From: Planctomycetota bacterium
GTDB lineage: Bacteria > Planctomycetota > UBA8742 > UBA2392
NCBI GenBank assembly: GCA_019636215.1
Contig: JAHBXZ010000003.1
Span: 62,001 to 126,000, forward strand
DNA: 64,000 nt
Direction of reading: 5' to 3'
Part shown: in pieces, positions 23,974 through 31,837 of the stretch
Layout of the letters: every line of letters starts with the position of its first letter
Numbering within the stretch: position 1 is the stretch's first letter
Notes under the pieces: model-generated
Database searches by the model: none
What the model saw: the letters and a program-made list of their open reading frames with translations, nothing else
Told to the model about the DNA's origin: nothing
Position numbers and translations under genes: made by a program

Positions 23974-26149
23974 CGGGCTTCACGTCCGCAGCCTTCTTGG
24001 GCCGGGTGTTCTCGTTGTAATGGGCGGGTTTGGCGGCCTTGCCCAGCTTGCGGTGGTTGCCGTTGCGCAGTGTGGCAAGGTCTGCATCGGCGTCGTCCAA
24101 AATCACCGGTGTCAGGTCGCGTGCCAGTTCCACGCCCTTGTACTCGTTGCGGCCATCAGGGCTGAGCGTATTGATGATGGTCGGGCGCAGGAAGAACATC
24201 AAGTCAGTCTTGGTGACAGACTTGTTGGCGCTCTTGAACAGATACCCGACAAACGGGATGTCCTTCAGGAAGGGCAGGCCGTTTTCGTCCATGCGTTCGC
24301 GTTCGCGCAGCAGGCCGCCCATCACCATGGTTTCGCCATCGCGCATATAGACGTCGGTCTGTGATTCACGCAGCGAAAGCACCGGGGTGTTGTTGCCTTC
24401 GATGGCCGCGTTGCCAATCACTTCGCGTACGGTCACGGTCACTTCCAGGCGCACAATGCCACCCTCGAAAATCGTGGGCTGCACTTCCATTACGATCGAA
24501 ACTTCGCGGAATGTCACCGTTGCCGTGGTGGTACCGGTGCCCGTGCCCCGGCTGGTGGTCTGAACGTACGGAATTTCCTGGCCGACCTCGATGCGGGCGC
24601 GGCGACGGTTGCTTACCATCTGCGTGGGCTGGCTGAGGGTCTTGACCTTGCCGTCGTTGGCCAGCAGTTCCAGACGGGCGTCAATCACCTGGTTCACGAA
24701 TGTCCCGACAAACGGGCTGAAGCCGGTCGGGTTGCCGAACAGGCCTTGAACCGTGCCTCCCGTCGCATCGTCGCGGCTGCTGCCGGTTACTACGCCGTCT
24801 TTCCAGCTGTCGACGGGTTGGCTGCTGAACAACTGCAGGCCGTAGCCGATGTAGCTTTCCAGGCTGACTTCCACCAGGCGGGCCGAAATCAACACCTGCT
24901 GCGGCATGGTGTCCAGGCCCGCAACGAACTTCTTCAGGGCGTCCATGCGCGAGCGGCGCTCATAAATGATAACGCTGTTTGTTTCGGGGTTGGTGCTGAT
25001 GCGGCCGTCGGCCGTAAGCACCTGGCTCATGGCTGCCTGCAGGCCCTCGGCGTTGGCGTCGCGCACAAGGGAAATCTCAACGACCATCATTGGGTCGTCC
25101 GCGGCCTCGTCGGCCAGACGCTTGCGTTCAACTGCCAGCGCACCAACCTTGGTCAGGAAGGCGTCGATCTGGTTGACGACTTCTTCGCGATCCGAAACCA
25201 TGATCACGTTGGTATCGCGGTCGACAACGACCTTGCCGCGCGGGCTGAGCAGATTCGTGATCTCACCCTTCACATCCAGCACGTTGACGCCGGGCAGGAC
25301 GTAGTCACGGGTCACCATCTTGACCTGGCCGCCCGCTGCGTTGGGGTCGAACCCCGTGTCCGCGTTGGGATCCACCACTTTCATGTAGTCGTAGTAGTAG
25401 CCATCGGAGTTCTTCACCACCTTCAGCGCGCCAACGTCAGCAAGGCGCTTCAGGATCGCTTCCGGGTCGGCGTTGCGCATGTACATGCTGATGCGGCGTT
25501 CCTGGATGCGCTGGATGCGGCGTTCTGTGCGGGCTTCCTGGTCGTCCGTGCGCGGGCCGGGAATGTCATCTCCGGTATCCTGCTGCGGCACCGTGGGCAC
25601 GAACACCGGGGTCTGGGTAACCTTGGCGACTTCCATGATCGCCGCCACCAGTTCCTGGCTTTCGAAAGCAACATTGAAGCGGCCCTCGGCGTCGCCCTTC
25701 ACCACGTTGGCCAAGCCAGCCGTGGCGTTCTGGCGGCGCTTGATGATGATGAAGTTGCCGTCTTCCACATACTCGAGCTCGTTGGCCTTGCAGATGCTGC
25801 GGATCGCGTCCTTGGGCAGAACCTTTCGGTACATGACCGTCAGTTCGGCCGTGATCGTGCCTTCCACGATGATCTGAAGGCCAGAGCGCAGGGCGATGTA
25901 GTGCATCACCGTGTGGATGTCCTTCTTTACAAAGTCCACGGTGATGGGGTCGTTCGGGTCAGGCTCGGCTTCGGCCTCGGTCTTTTCACGATCCTTTTCT
26001 TCCTTGGCTTCCTCGGCTTTGACCCCGTTGTTTGCCGGAGCATTCTGTGCCGCCAGCGGAGCCGCCAGAAGGGCCATGGCAAGAATTGCCAACAGGGCCT
26101 TGGGCCACTGGTACGCGTTTGTGCCGATCTGCCCGTTGCTGAGAATCAT
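23966..26149 (-). CDS. pilQ: Secretin (PilQ/GspD-type outer-membrane channel)
   Basis: 727 residues. Signal peptide (ALLAILAMALLAAPLAAQ) at about 15-33, a charged Lys/Glu linker, an N0/STN-like domain (ITVDFVKKDIHTVMHYIALRSGLQIIVEG ... EYVEDGNFIIIKR), secretin N modules (for example GKVVVDRDTNVIMVSDREEVV and RISTNPETNSVIIYERRSRM) and the C-terminal secretin domain (QVLISARLVEVSLESYIGYG ... GKVKTLSQPTQMVSNRRRARIEVGQEIPYV ... LRESQTDVYMRDGETMVMGGLL ... VPFVGYLFKS-like IPFVGYLFKSANK). ATG 26149 has GGGGGAAG upstream; an ATG at 26218 would give an N-terminus unlike a signal peptide. It is the last pilus gene of the operon. Confidence 0.93.
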   Translation of the reverse strand: MILSNGQIGTNAYQWPKALLAILAMALLAAPLAAQNAPANNGVKAEEAKEEKDREKTEAEAEPDPNDPITVDFVKKDIHTVMHYIALRSGLQIIVEGTITAELTVMYRKVLPKDAIRSICKANELEYVEDGNFIIIKRRQNATAGLANVVKGDAEGRFNVAFESQELVAAIMEVAKVTQTPVFVPTVPQQDTGDDIPGPRTDDQEARTERRIQRIQERRISMYMRNADPEAILKRLADVGALKVVKNSDGYYYDYMKVVDPNADTGFDPNAAGGQVKMVTRDYVLPGVNVLDVKGEITNLLSPRGKVVVDRDTNVIMVSDREEVVNQIDAFLTKVGALAVERKRLADEAADDPMMVVEISLVRDANAEGLQAAMSQVLTADGRISTNPETNSVIIYERRSRMDALKKFVAGLDTMPQQVLISARLVEVSLESYIGYGLQLFSSQPVDSWKDGVVTGSSRDDATGGTVQGLFGNPTGFSPFVGTFVNQVIDARLELLANDGKVKTLSQPTQMVSNRRRARIEVGQEIPYVQTTSRGTGTGTTTATVTFREVSIVMEVQPTIFEGGIVRLEVTVTVREVIGNAAIEGNNTPVLSLRESQTDVYMRDGETMVMGGLLRERERMDENGLPFLKDIPFVGYLFKSANKSVTKTDLMFFLRPTIINTLSPDGRNEYKGVELARDLTPVILDDADADLATLRNGNHRKLGKAAKPAHYNENTRPKKAADVKPGA

Positions 26150-26220
26150 GAATCTTCCCCCATGAATCGCGGAAATCTTCCGCGTGATTGGATCCGTCCG
26201 AATGTGCACTTCCGGCATTG

Positions 26221-26961
26221 CTAGTCCGGGTACCGGCCCGGAATCGCAAGTTCAAGTTCAAGTTCTTCCTGGTTGTCACCGCGCAGCTTTACGGAAGTCT
26301 TTGCGCGGGTCAGGATAATCTCTTCCACGGTGAAGCGGGTGCCGGTCAAGCGATCACCTGTCTTGTAAGGGCGGCGCTTGCCCTTGAACCAGGCCTCGGG
26401 CACTTGCTTCTTTTCCCAGACCTTGTTGCCGTTCTCGTCAAGGTCAGGCTCACCCTTGTCGTTCAGCCGCAACACCATCTGAGGCGTCACAGTGACACCT
26501 TCAATCACCCATTCGTTGCGGATGCGGTCAATGTAAAGGCGGCGCTCTGGCGCCACCACGTCCAGATTCATGACGTGCATCGGGTCAAACGGGTACTCGG
26601 CACCGGGAATGCGCTTCTTGGGATCGTGGTGAAAGCTGCCCAACGTCAGGCCTTTCTCCACGACTGGGAACTTCCAGGTGAATGAAAGCGTCGTGGGCTT
26701 ATCTTCTTTTGGCATCGGCAATGCTTCGGTCGACGACAGCGGCGCCGGGCCGCCGACAGGGCCGGCCGCAGTTGCCCCGCCAACCGGCGGAGGAGTCGGA
26801 GCCGGGGCAGGATCCGGAGCAACAGCCGGGGCATTGTTGGCAGCAGGCGTGGCCGGCGGCTTATCCTTGAAGAAGTTGAGATACACCACAGCGCCACCGC
26901 CTACAACAACGATCGCAACGAGCGCGATCAGTTGTTTCGTCTGTTTGCTCATTTCTGCCAT
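26221..26961 (-). CDS. Unknown inner-membrane protein in the pilP position
   Basis: 246 residues. One N-terminal membrane helix (LIALVAIVVVGGGAVVYLNF), a Pro/Ala-rich linker of about 45 residues and a beta-rich domain (TLSFTWKFPVVEKGLTLGSFHH ... GDRLTGTRFTVEEIILTRAKTSVKL). Size, topology and position between pilO and pilQ are those of PilP, which bridges the inner-membrane complex to the secretin, but I see no convincing PilP sequence signature and it lacks a lipobox. The final segment (EEIILTRAKTSVKLRGDNQEELELEL) is compatible with a PilP/GspC homology-region fold. Confidence 0.7.
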   Translation of the reverse strand: MAEMSKQTKQLIALVAIVVVGGGAVVYLNFFKDKPPATPAANNAPAVAPDPAPAPTPPPVGGATAAGPVGGPAPLSSTEALPMPKEDKPTTLSFTWKFPVVEKGLTLGSFHHDPKKRIPGAEYPFDPMHVMNLDVVAPERRLYIDRIRNEWVIEGVTVTPQMVLRLNDKGEPDLDENGNKVWEKKQVPEAWFKGKRRPYKTGDRLTGTRFTVEEIILTRAKTSVKLRGDNQEELELELAIPGRYPD

Positions 26962-26999
26962 GTTCGCCCGCCTGCGGTAATCAACCGCGTTGTTTGCTG

Positions 27000-27629
27000 C
27001 TACTTGGCTACGCCCACCTGATCCAGGTTGCGACGCTCAATCGAATAGATCGTCATGGAAAACACGTGGCTGTAGCCGCCGTTCTGGTCACCGTCGATGT
27101 CCAGGGACTCGATAATCAGCACGGCATCGGGCATGCTTTCAAGCGCCGCCACAAACCGGCCAAAGTCGTGGTACGTCGCCTGGCAATCCACCAGAATCGA
27201 TGCCGCCTTCAAACCTTGTGGGAATGTCAGTTCTTTGGCGCCGTCGTACACAGTCTTGGCCCGCAGCATTTGTGACTGCTCGCTGCGCAGGCGGATGTTG
27301 TGATCCGCCGCGATCTTGGAGATACGGTTGATCAGGTCGGCACGGTCAACTGGCGCGGTGAACTTTTCTTCCAGCTTCGCCAGACGCTCGCGCATCTCGG
27401 CGCCTTCCGTTTCCAGAACGCGGACACGGGTTTCGCGGCCGACCAGAATCTCTTCGGTGGCCTTGAGTTCGTTCAACTTCTTGTCCTCAGCCACGCGGGC
27501 CTGCACCTGGGGCACATACAGCGCATAGTACAGGGCAATCGGAATCGCCCCGCCCAACAGCACTGCGGCCACGATGGCCACAATGCCCGCCGTCCAGTCC
27601 CCGCCGCCTCCACCTTGCTGCTTTGCCAT
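27000..27629 (-). CDS. pilO: Type IV pilus inner-membrane protein PilO-like
   Basis: 209 residues. A single N-terminal membrane helix (IVAIVAAVLLGGAIPIALYYALY) is followed by a coiled coil (about 45-95) and an alpha/beta domain (LINRISKIAADHNIRLRSEQS ... LVDCQATYHDFGRFVAALESMPDAVLIIESLDI). This is the PilO architecture and ferredoxin-like fold; FGRFVAALESMP corresponds to the usual Y..L..FL..L..L.R element. It lies in the order M-N-O, nine bases after pilN. Confidence 0.87.
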   Translation of the reverse strand: MAKQQGGGGGDWTAGIVAIVAAVLLGGAIPIALYYALYVPQVQARVAEDKKLNELKATEEILVGRETRVRVLETEGAEMRERLAKLEEKFTAPVDRADLINRISKIAADHNIRLRSEQSQMLRAKTVYDGAKELTFPQGLKAASILVDCQATYHDFGRFVAALESMPDAVLIIESLDIDGDQNGGYSHVFSMTIYSIERRNLDQVGVAK

Positions 27630-27637
27630 GATTGCTC

Positions 27638-28336
27638 CTACGGGGTGTTTCCGCCCGGTGCACTGAAGATGCGCTGGGCAGCCTGGATCGTAAAGTCAAG
27701 GTACTGGCGCTCGTCGCCCGGCCGGCTCTGGCGATTGGTGGCATCCGCGCGTTCAAGGTTCAGCGCAAACGACGGCTGCCCCACCAGGTTGGTCAGGTTC
27801 TCCATCTTCAATGACCGCGCATCGAGCTCGCGCTTGGTCAGCACTTCTGAGCCCTGCACTTCAATGTAGCCGCCACCCAGCAGCCCGCGCGGGCCAAGGA
27901 GGTCTTCGCCCTTCAGTTCGGTACCCGGGCCACCCTGGGGGTTGCCCTGGCGCACAATCGAGAAGCTGAGCTGGCGGTACCAGAACTCCGCCGAAGCAGG
28001 GCGGACCTCAAACAAATCCTGAAGTGACAGCGTGAAGTACTTGCGCTCGTTCTGGACCTTCAGGCTTTCCTTCCAGGCCTCAATCAGACCGTTGCGACGC
28101 AGCACCGCCTTTGGCTCGCGCAGGTTCAGATCGGCTTCCATGGCGGTGTTTCGGTCGCCCAGCTCTTTTACCTGGGCCTGGATCTTGTTGAGCTTGGTGG
28201 TTTCGTTCCAGTACAGGCTGCCGACAAAGATGGCAAGCAGGCCGGAAAGGAACAGCACACAGACAATGGACAGGAAGATCACGCGCCGTCTCTGGCGTGC
28301 CTTCGCTTTGTCCTTGATCAGGTTCAGTTCAAACAT
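27638..28336 (-). CDS. pilN: Type IV pilus assembly protein PilN-like
   Basis: 232 residues. The start MFELNLIKDKAKARQRRR carries the conserved cytoplasmic N-terminal motif (usually INLLP) that binds PilM. One membrane helix (VIFLSIVCVLFLSGLLAIFVGSLYW) and a periplasmic coiled-coil plus alpha/beta domain follow. It is longer than typical PilN because of an insertion around residues 135-160 containing Gly/Pro-rich sequence. Confidence 0.85.
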   Translation of the reverse strand: MFELNLIKDKAKARQRRRVIFLSIVCVLFLSGLLAIFVGSLYWNETTKLNKIQAQVKELGDRNTAMEADLNLREPKAVLRRNGLIEAWKESLKVQNERKYFTLSLQDLFEVRPASAEFWYRQLSFSIVRQGNPQGGPGTELKGEDLLGPRGLLGGGYIEVQGSEVLTKRELDARSLKMENLTNLVGQPSFALNLERADATNRQSRPGDERQYLDFTIQAAQRIFSAPGGNTP

Positions 28337-28371
28337 GGCGGCGTTGTTCCTTTATACCGGCACAGTTCCGG

Positions 28372-29664
28372 CTAGAGCTGCCGCATGGCAAGCCCGGTGG
28401 CAATCGCCATCAACGGGCCCAGTTCATCCAGGAAGTTAGGCGGGAACTTGCCCGAAACGCCGCCTACATCCAAACGCGCAAACGGGTTCCACAACTGCGT
28501 GGGAACACCCAGCTGGCTTGCAAAAAACTCGTCAACGTCCGGGAACTTCGCCGTGCCGCCGCACAGCCGCACTTTGTCGATACGCGGCACAATGCGACGA
28601 TTGATGTAGTACTTGAACGTATCCTGAATCTCGCTGATCAGGTCACCCAGCGCGTCCACCAGCACGGCGCGGTTGGCACTGATGCGCTGGGCCGCGTTCA
28701 TGTTGTTCTGGGTTTCGCCCGATGCGGCAAAGCCCTGGTCTTCCTCGCCGGTCATCGTGTCGCCACCGGTGGTGAAGCCCGTTTCGTCGCTGTCCAGCAG
28801 CACGTATTCTTCGCCGCCTTCGTCAACGGGCTGGAAACCCTCAGTGTCAGCGTCGCCGCCAAAACCTTCGGTCTCGCCGCCGGCTTCGGTGACGTCGCCG
28901 CCGCCCCCGCCGCCTTCGAGTTCATCCAGCGGAGTATACGCGGCCTCGCGCTTGCGCTTTTCGGCCTGCGGCAGATCAAGACCATAGATTTCACTGATGG
29001 CGCGCGAGAGCATGTCGCCGCCGCTGGCAATGTCGCGCACAAACACCCGGCGCGAACCGTGGATGATGGACAGGTTCGTGAAACGCGCGCCAATGTTGAT
29101 CAGCGCCACAGTTTCACGGTCGGCCACGCCTTCGGTTTCCAGGTACGAGTTCGCCAGCGCCAACGTGTCGATGTCCAGCACGACCGGGTCAAAACCGCCC
29201 GATTTCAGCAGTACATACTGCTTGTCTACTTCTTCTTTGTGGACGGCCACGACCAGGCCTTCCATGACCGGCTTGCCTTCTTCCATGCCTTCGTCAAACA
29301 TCACGAAGTCCAAGGCGGCCTGGGCCAGGTCGAACGGGATAATTTGTTCGGCTTCAAACCGAATCGCCTGTTCGACTTCCCCCTTTGGAATGGCCGGGAA
29401 CTTGAAAAGGCGCGGCGCAACGCGAGGCCCCGAGACCGAAAACGCGCAGGGCTTGCGCGAAAAGGCCGAGTCCTGCGAGATACGCTCAAGTGCCCGTAGT
29501 GGGGCTTCGGCAAGGCTTTGTGGAGATTCCTCGGGGTGGTACTCGGCGCGGCGAATGTCCGCCTGGCCCACGCTTTTCAGCGCGTAACCAGAACTGGTTC
29601 GCTTCAACGCGACGGCCTTGACCGAAGATGTCCCTACATCAATGCCAACGGCAAGTGTAGCCAT
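28372..29664 (-). CDS. pilM: Type IV pilus actin-like ATPase PilM with acidic insertion
   Basis: 430 residues, cytoplasmic, actin/FtsA fold. VGIDVGTSSVKAVAL (phosphate-1), FSVSGPRVAPRLFKFP, EQAIRFEAEQIIPFDL, INIGARFTNLSII (phosphate-2) and VRLCGGTAKFP (adenosine) are PilM landmarks. It nucleates the M-N-O-P inner-membrane complex. Residues about 241-325 form an acidic, Gly-rich low-complexity insertion between the last two landmarks, well beyond the usual length of about 350. It is the first gene of the operon and has its own promoter. Confidence 0.92.
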   Translation of the reverse strand: MATLAVGIDVGTSSVKAVALKRTSSGYALKSVGQADIRRAEYHPEESPQSLAEAPLRALERISQDSAFSRKPCAFSVSGPRVAPRLFKFPAIPKGEVEQAIRFEAEQIIPFDLAQAALDFVMFDEGMEEGKPVMEGLVVAVHKEEVDKQYVLLKSGGFDPVVLDIDTLALANSYLETEGVADRETVALINIGARFTNLSIIHGSRRVFVRDIASGGDMLSRAISEIYGLDLPQAEKRKREAAYTPLDELEGGGGGGDVTEAGGETEGFGGDADTEGFQPVDEGGEEYVLLDSDETGFTTGGDTMTGEEDQGFAASGETQNNMNAAQRISANRAVLVDALGDLISEIQDTFKYYINRRIVPRIDKVRLCGGTAKFPDVDEFFASQLGVPTQLWNPFARLDVGGVSGKFPPNFLDELGPLMAIATGLAMRQL

Positions 29665-29709
29665 GGGCTCATCCGCAACAGGAGAAAACAGTTTTTCGGA
29701 ACTGACGGA

Positions 29710-29738
29710 AACATAGAGGGCGCCTTGGGGTACGTCAA
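29710..29738 (-). promoter_or_regulatory. Sigma-70-type promoter of the pilM operon
   Basis: Minus strand: TTGACG (29738-29733), a 17-base spacer and TATGTT (29715-29710), about 45 bases before the pilM start codon. Both hexamers match well. The terminator of the preceding prepilin gene lies just upstream, so the pil operon has its own start. Confidence 0.68.
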
Positions 29739-29770
29739 CCCCCTTTGGTGCAAGCAGATACGCAAACGAA

Positions 29771-29798
29771 ACCGGAAGGCCAAAGGTGGCCTTCCGGT
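29771..29798 (-). terminator. Rho-independent terminator after the prepilin genes
   Basis: ACCGGAAGGCCA (29771-29782), loop of four, TGGCCTTCCGGT (29787-29798), a 12-bp perfect stem. Read on the minus strand the tail is TTCGTTTGCG. It lies 20 bases after the stop codon of the prepilin gene at 29819. Confidence 0.85.
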
Positions 29799-29818
29799 CA
29801 GGTTGCGCAAGTGCAGGA

Positions 29819-30427
29819 TCAGTTCATGTTGCGGCAGGTCACCACCAATTGCACGGTGGCGGTTTCATCGCCTTCCTGGGTCAACATGTTGACGTTGAAG
29901 GAGCGCGTGGAGGTACGAATCACTTCGAAGCTGCTGATCAGGCTTTGGTCGAAGGTGCGAGACGCGGTGCCGATCGGCACGTTGTTGGCGTCAGTCTCCT
30001 GGATCCAGCGTTCGACGTTGTACGGATCTGTCGGAGGAGCCGCAGCCGGGCGGCGCGACTGCCAGGTGATCATAAACGGCGTGGTCGTGAAGGAAACCGG
30101 GTCATAGCGCAGGCTGACAAACTGTACCCTATCGCCCACGTTGCCGCCGCTGGCGTAATCACCCCGTGAGGCCAACGTAACCCCAGTGGGATGCCACGCC
30201 GTGGGGTACGTGATGGCACGGCCCGTGCGGGCGTCGAACGACAACTGGCGGATCAAGTCCACGCGCATCGTGGCTTCGTGGAAGTTATGCGACTCGGCAA
30301 ACCCGCGGTACAGCATGACCAGCACCGAGCCCATCCCGAACAAGAGGATGCTGCCAGCGATCATGGCCACCATCACTTCGACCAGCGTAAAGCCCTTTCG
30401 GCTTTTGCGGTTGCTCAGCATACGCAT
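29819..30427 (-). CDS. Prepilin-like protein (GspJ/PilW-type)
   Basis: 202 residues. The leader is cleaved at RKSRKG|FTLVEV, followed by a hydrophobic helix (MVAMIAGSILLFGMGSVLVML). The mature N-terminal F and E+5 are present, so it is a substrate for prepilin peptidase and is assembled through the inner membrane. The globular part (residues 60-200) is beta-rich with no catalytic motif. Size and order after another prepilin suggest a minor pseudopilin. Confidence 0.86.
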   Translation of the reverse strand: MRMLSNRKSRKGFTLVEVMVAMIAGSILLFGMGSVLVMLYRGFAESHNFHEATMRVDLIRQLSFDARTGRAITYPTAWHPTGVTLASRGDYASGGNVGDRVQFVSLRYDPVSFTTTPFMITWQSRRPAAAPPTDPYNVERWIQETDANNVPIGTASRTFDQSLISSFEVIRTSTRSFNVNMLTQEGDETATVQLVVTCRNMN

Positions 30428-30459
30428 GTGATGCCCTTTCTGTGGCTATCTGTCATGGC

Positions 30460-31005
30460 CTAGCGGGCCATGCGGGTTTCCTGGTGAAGTTCGTTGTCGG
30501 CCGAGGTGCCCGAGAAGCCACCCCACTGCATCACCACACGAACACGACGGTAATAGACGTTGATGTTGCCGACGCCGTTGTTCCAGACATCCAGCACAAA
30601 GTGGTCGTTGGCCGGCGTGCCGGTAGAGTTCGTGAAAAGCAACTGCGCACGCACGCGGTAGTCAAAGCCGTCCAGCGTCACGGGCTTATAGCGCTGTGCC
30701 GGAATCCAACCCAGGCCGACCGTGCCGAAACGATACCCGTACGGCAGATAGTTTGTGGGGCCGGTGTCGGCAGCGACGAAACCGGACAGCGCCGTGTAGC
30801 CTTCGGACTGCCAGTTTTCTACTTCGCGCTCGGCCAGAAACAGGGCGTTCTGTTCCTGCCATTCCTGGATCTCTTTGACCCGCGAGCTGATGTAGTAAGC
30901 CGCGCCAGCCATCGACACCACGGCAATCACAAAGGCCGCAATGCCGACTTCCATCAGGGTAAAGCCCTTTCGGCCTCGACCGAGCCTGCGCGCGCGACTT
31001 GTCAT
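30460..31005 (-). CDS. Prepilin-like protein (minor pilin, PilV/GspI-type)
   Basis: 181 residues. Cleavage site GRGRKG|FTLMEV, then a hydrophobic helix (GIAAFVIAVVSMAGAAYYISS). E+5 is present. The globular domain contains AEREVENWQSEGYTALSGF and ends in a basic-acidic tail. It lies 32 bases before the next prepilin gene, almost certainly in one transcript with it. Confidence 0.86.
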   Translation of the reverse strand: MTSRARRLGRGRKGFTLMEVGIAAFVIAVVSMAGAAYYISSRVKEIQEWQEQNALFLAEREVENWQSEGYTALSGFVAADTGPTNYLPYGYRFGTVGLGWIPAQRYKPVTLDGFDYRVRAQLLFTNSTGTPANDHFVLDVWNNGVGNINVYYRRVRVVMQWGGFSGTSADNELHQETRMAR

Positions 31006-31098
31006 ATTCCGCCTCTGGTTTCAGGAGTTCTTACACGGATAATACACTATGCAAGGCCGATGTCAAAAGAATTCTGAACTACATTACACCAGATACAA

Positions 31099-31124
31099 AC
31101 AGGCCGGAGAGATCTCCGGCCTGT
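31099..31124 (-). terminator. Rho-independent terminator after the major pilin-like gene
   Basis: ACAGGCCGGAGA (31099-31110) and TCTCCGGCCTGT (31113-31124) form a 12-bp stem with a two-base formal loop. On the minus strand it is followed by TTGTAT. It lies 20 bases after the stop of the pilin gene. Confidence 0.82.
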
Positions 31125-31144
31125 CGCGTTGCATCAGAACAATC

Positions 31145-31555
31145 TTACGGCCAGGTGAACGAGCCGTCGCCGCCCGACCAGTTGAACAGCAGCGAGCCGT
31201 TGCCGTCGCTGGCGGTGTTGGCCGTCGAAGCGATCGTGCAGGTCGTTGCGGTCGTGGTCAGAGCATCGGTGATCTTGAAATACTTGCCGTTCAGTTCGGC
31301 CGCGTTGACACCGCAGCCCTTGGTGGTGCCGCCAATCGCACCAGTCAGCTTGGTAACTTCAGTGTTGACGCCGACCTTGGCGTAGGCCACGCGGGCCTGG
31401 CCCTTCATGCTGCCCATCATCTGTTCGCCTTCCGCGCGACGGGCGTCGCGGGTGTTGCTGGTGATCAGCGGAATCGCGGCCAGAGCCAGAATGCCGACGA
31501 TAACCACCACGATCAACAGCTCGATCAGTGTGAAGCCCTTGCGACTGTTCTTCAT
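31145..31555 (-). CDS. Type IV major-pilin-like protein
   Basis: 136 residues. Short leader MKNSRKG|FTLIELLIVVVIVGILALAAIP with E+5, the classic type IVa pilin N-terminus. The C-terminal globular domain (from RRAEGEQMMGSM) is small, ends in LLFNWSGGDGSFTW and contains three Cys; C81 and C107 could form a disulfide. The ribosome-binding site AGGAGA is strong and the gene has its own terminator, fitting high expression of a main fibre subunit. The globular part is recognisably shared with the exported fusion protein at 10483-11337. Confidence 0.9.
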   Translation of the reverse strand: MKNSRKGFTLIELLIVVVIVGILALAAIPLITSNTRDARRAEGEQMMGSMKGQARVAYAKVGVNTEVTKLTGAIGGTTKGCGVNAAELNGKYFKITDALTTTATTCTIASTANTASDGNGSLLFNWSGGDGSFTWP

Positions 31556-31631
31556 AAGTATCTCCTGAGATTGCCTTTTACGGCAGGAACCAAACGGTTA
31601 GGGGACGGATTCCAATTCGCTTGAAGCATGG

Positions 31632-31660
31632 TGTAAAGGACAAAAGCGAGCTATTCACAA
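31632..31660 (-). promoter_or_regulatory. Possible promoter of the pilin gene
   Basis: Minus strand: TTGTGA (31660-31655), 17-base spacer, TTTACA (31637-31632), 77 bases before the start codon. The hexamer matches are moderate. The rest of the 282-base gap 31556-31837 is AT-richer than its surroundings and holds no gene I can support. Confidence 0.35.
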
Positions 31661-31837
31661 TCTTCTGTCCGTTACATCATGACTTCCGTACTGTTGTGTC
31701 ACGACTTTATCACGGCGGGGGTGGTGTGTCCAGTAATTCCCGAGGATTTCTGCTCGGCCTGTAAGAATTCCATGTTTCCGGCCTTGTGTGTCATAAATGA
31801 ACAACTGCCTATCTGTGCATTCGGGCAGTTTTCAACG

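Noticed and set aside
24746..26224. Plus-strand open frame of 492 codons opposite the secretin gene
   Set aside because: Antisense shadow; the minus-strand frame has full secretin signatures.
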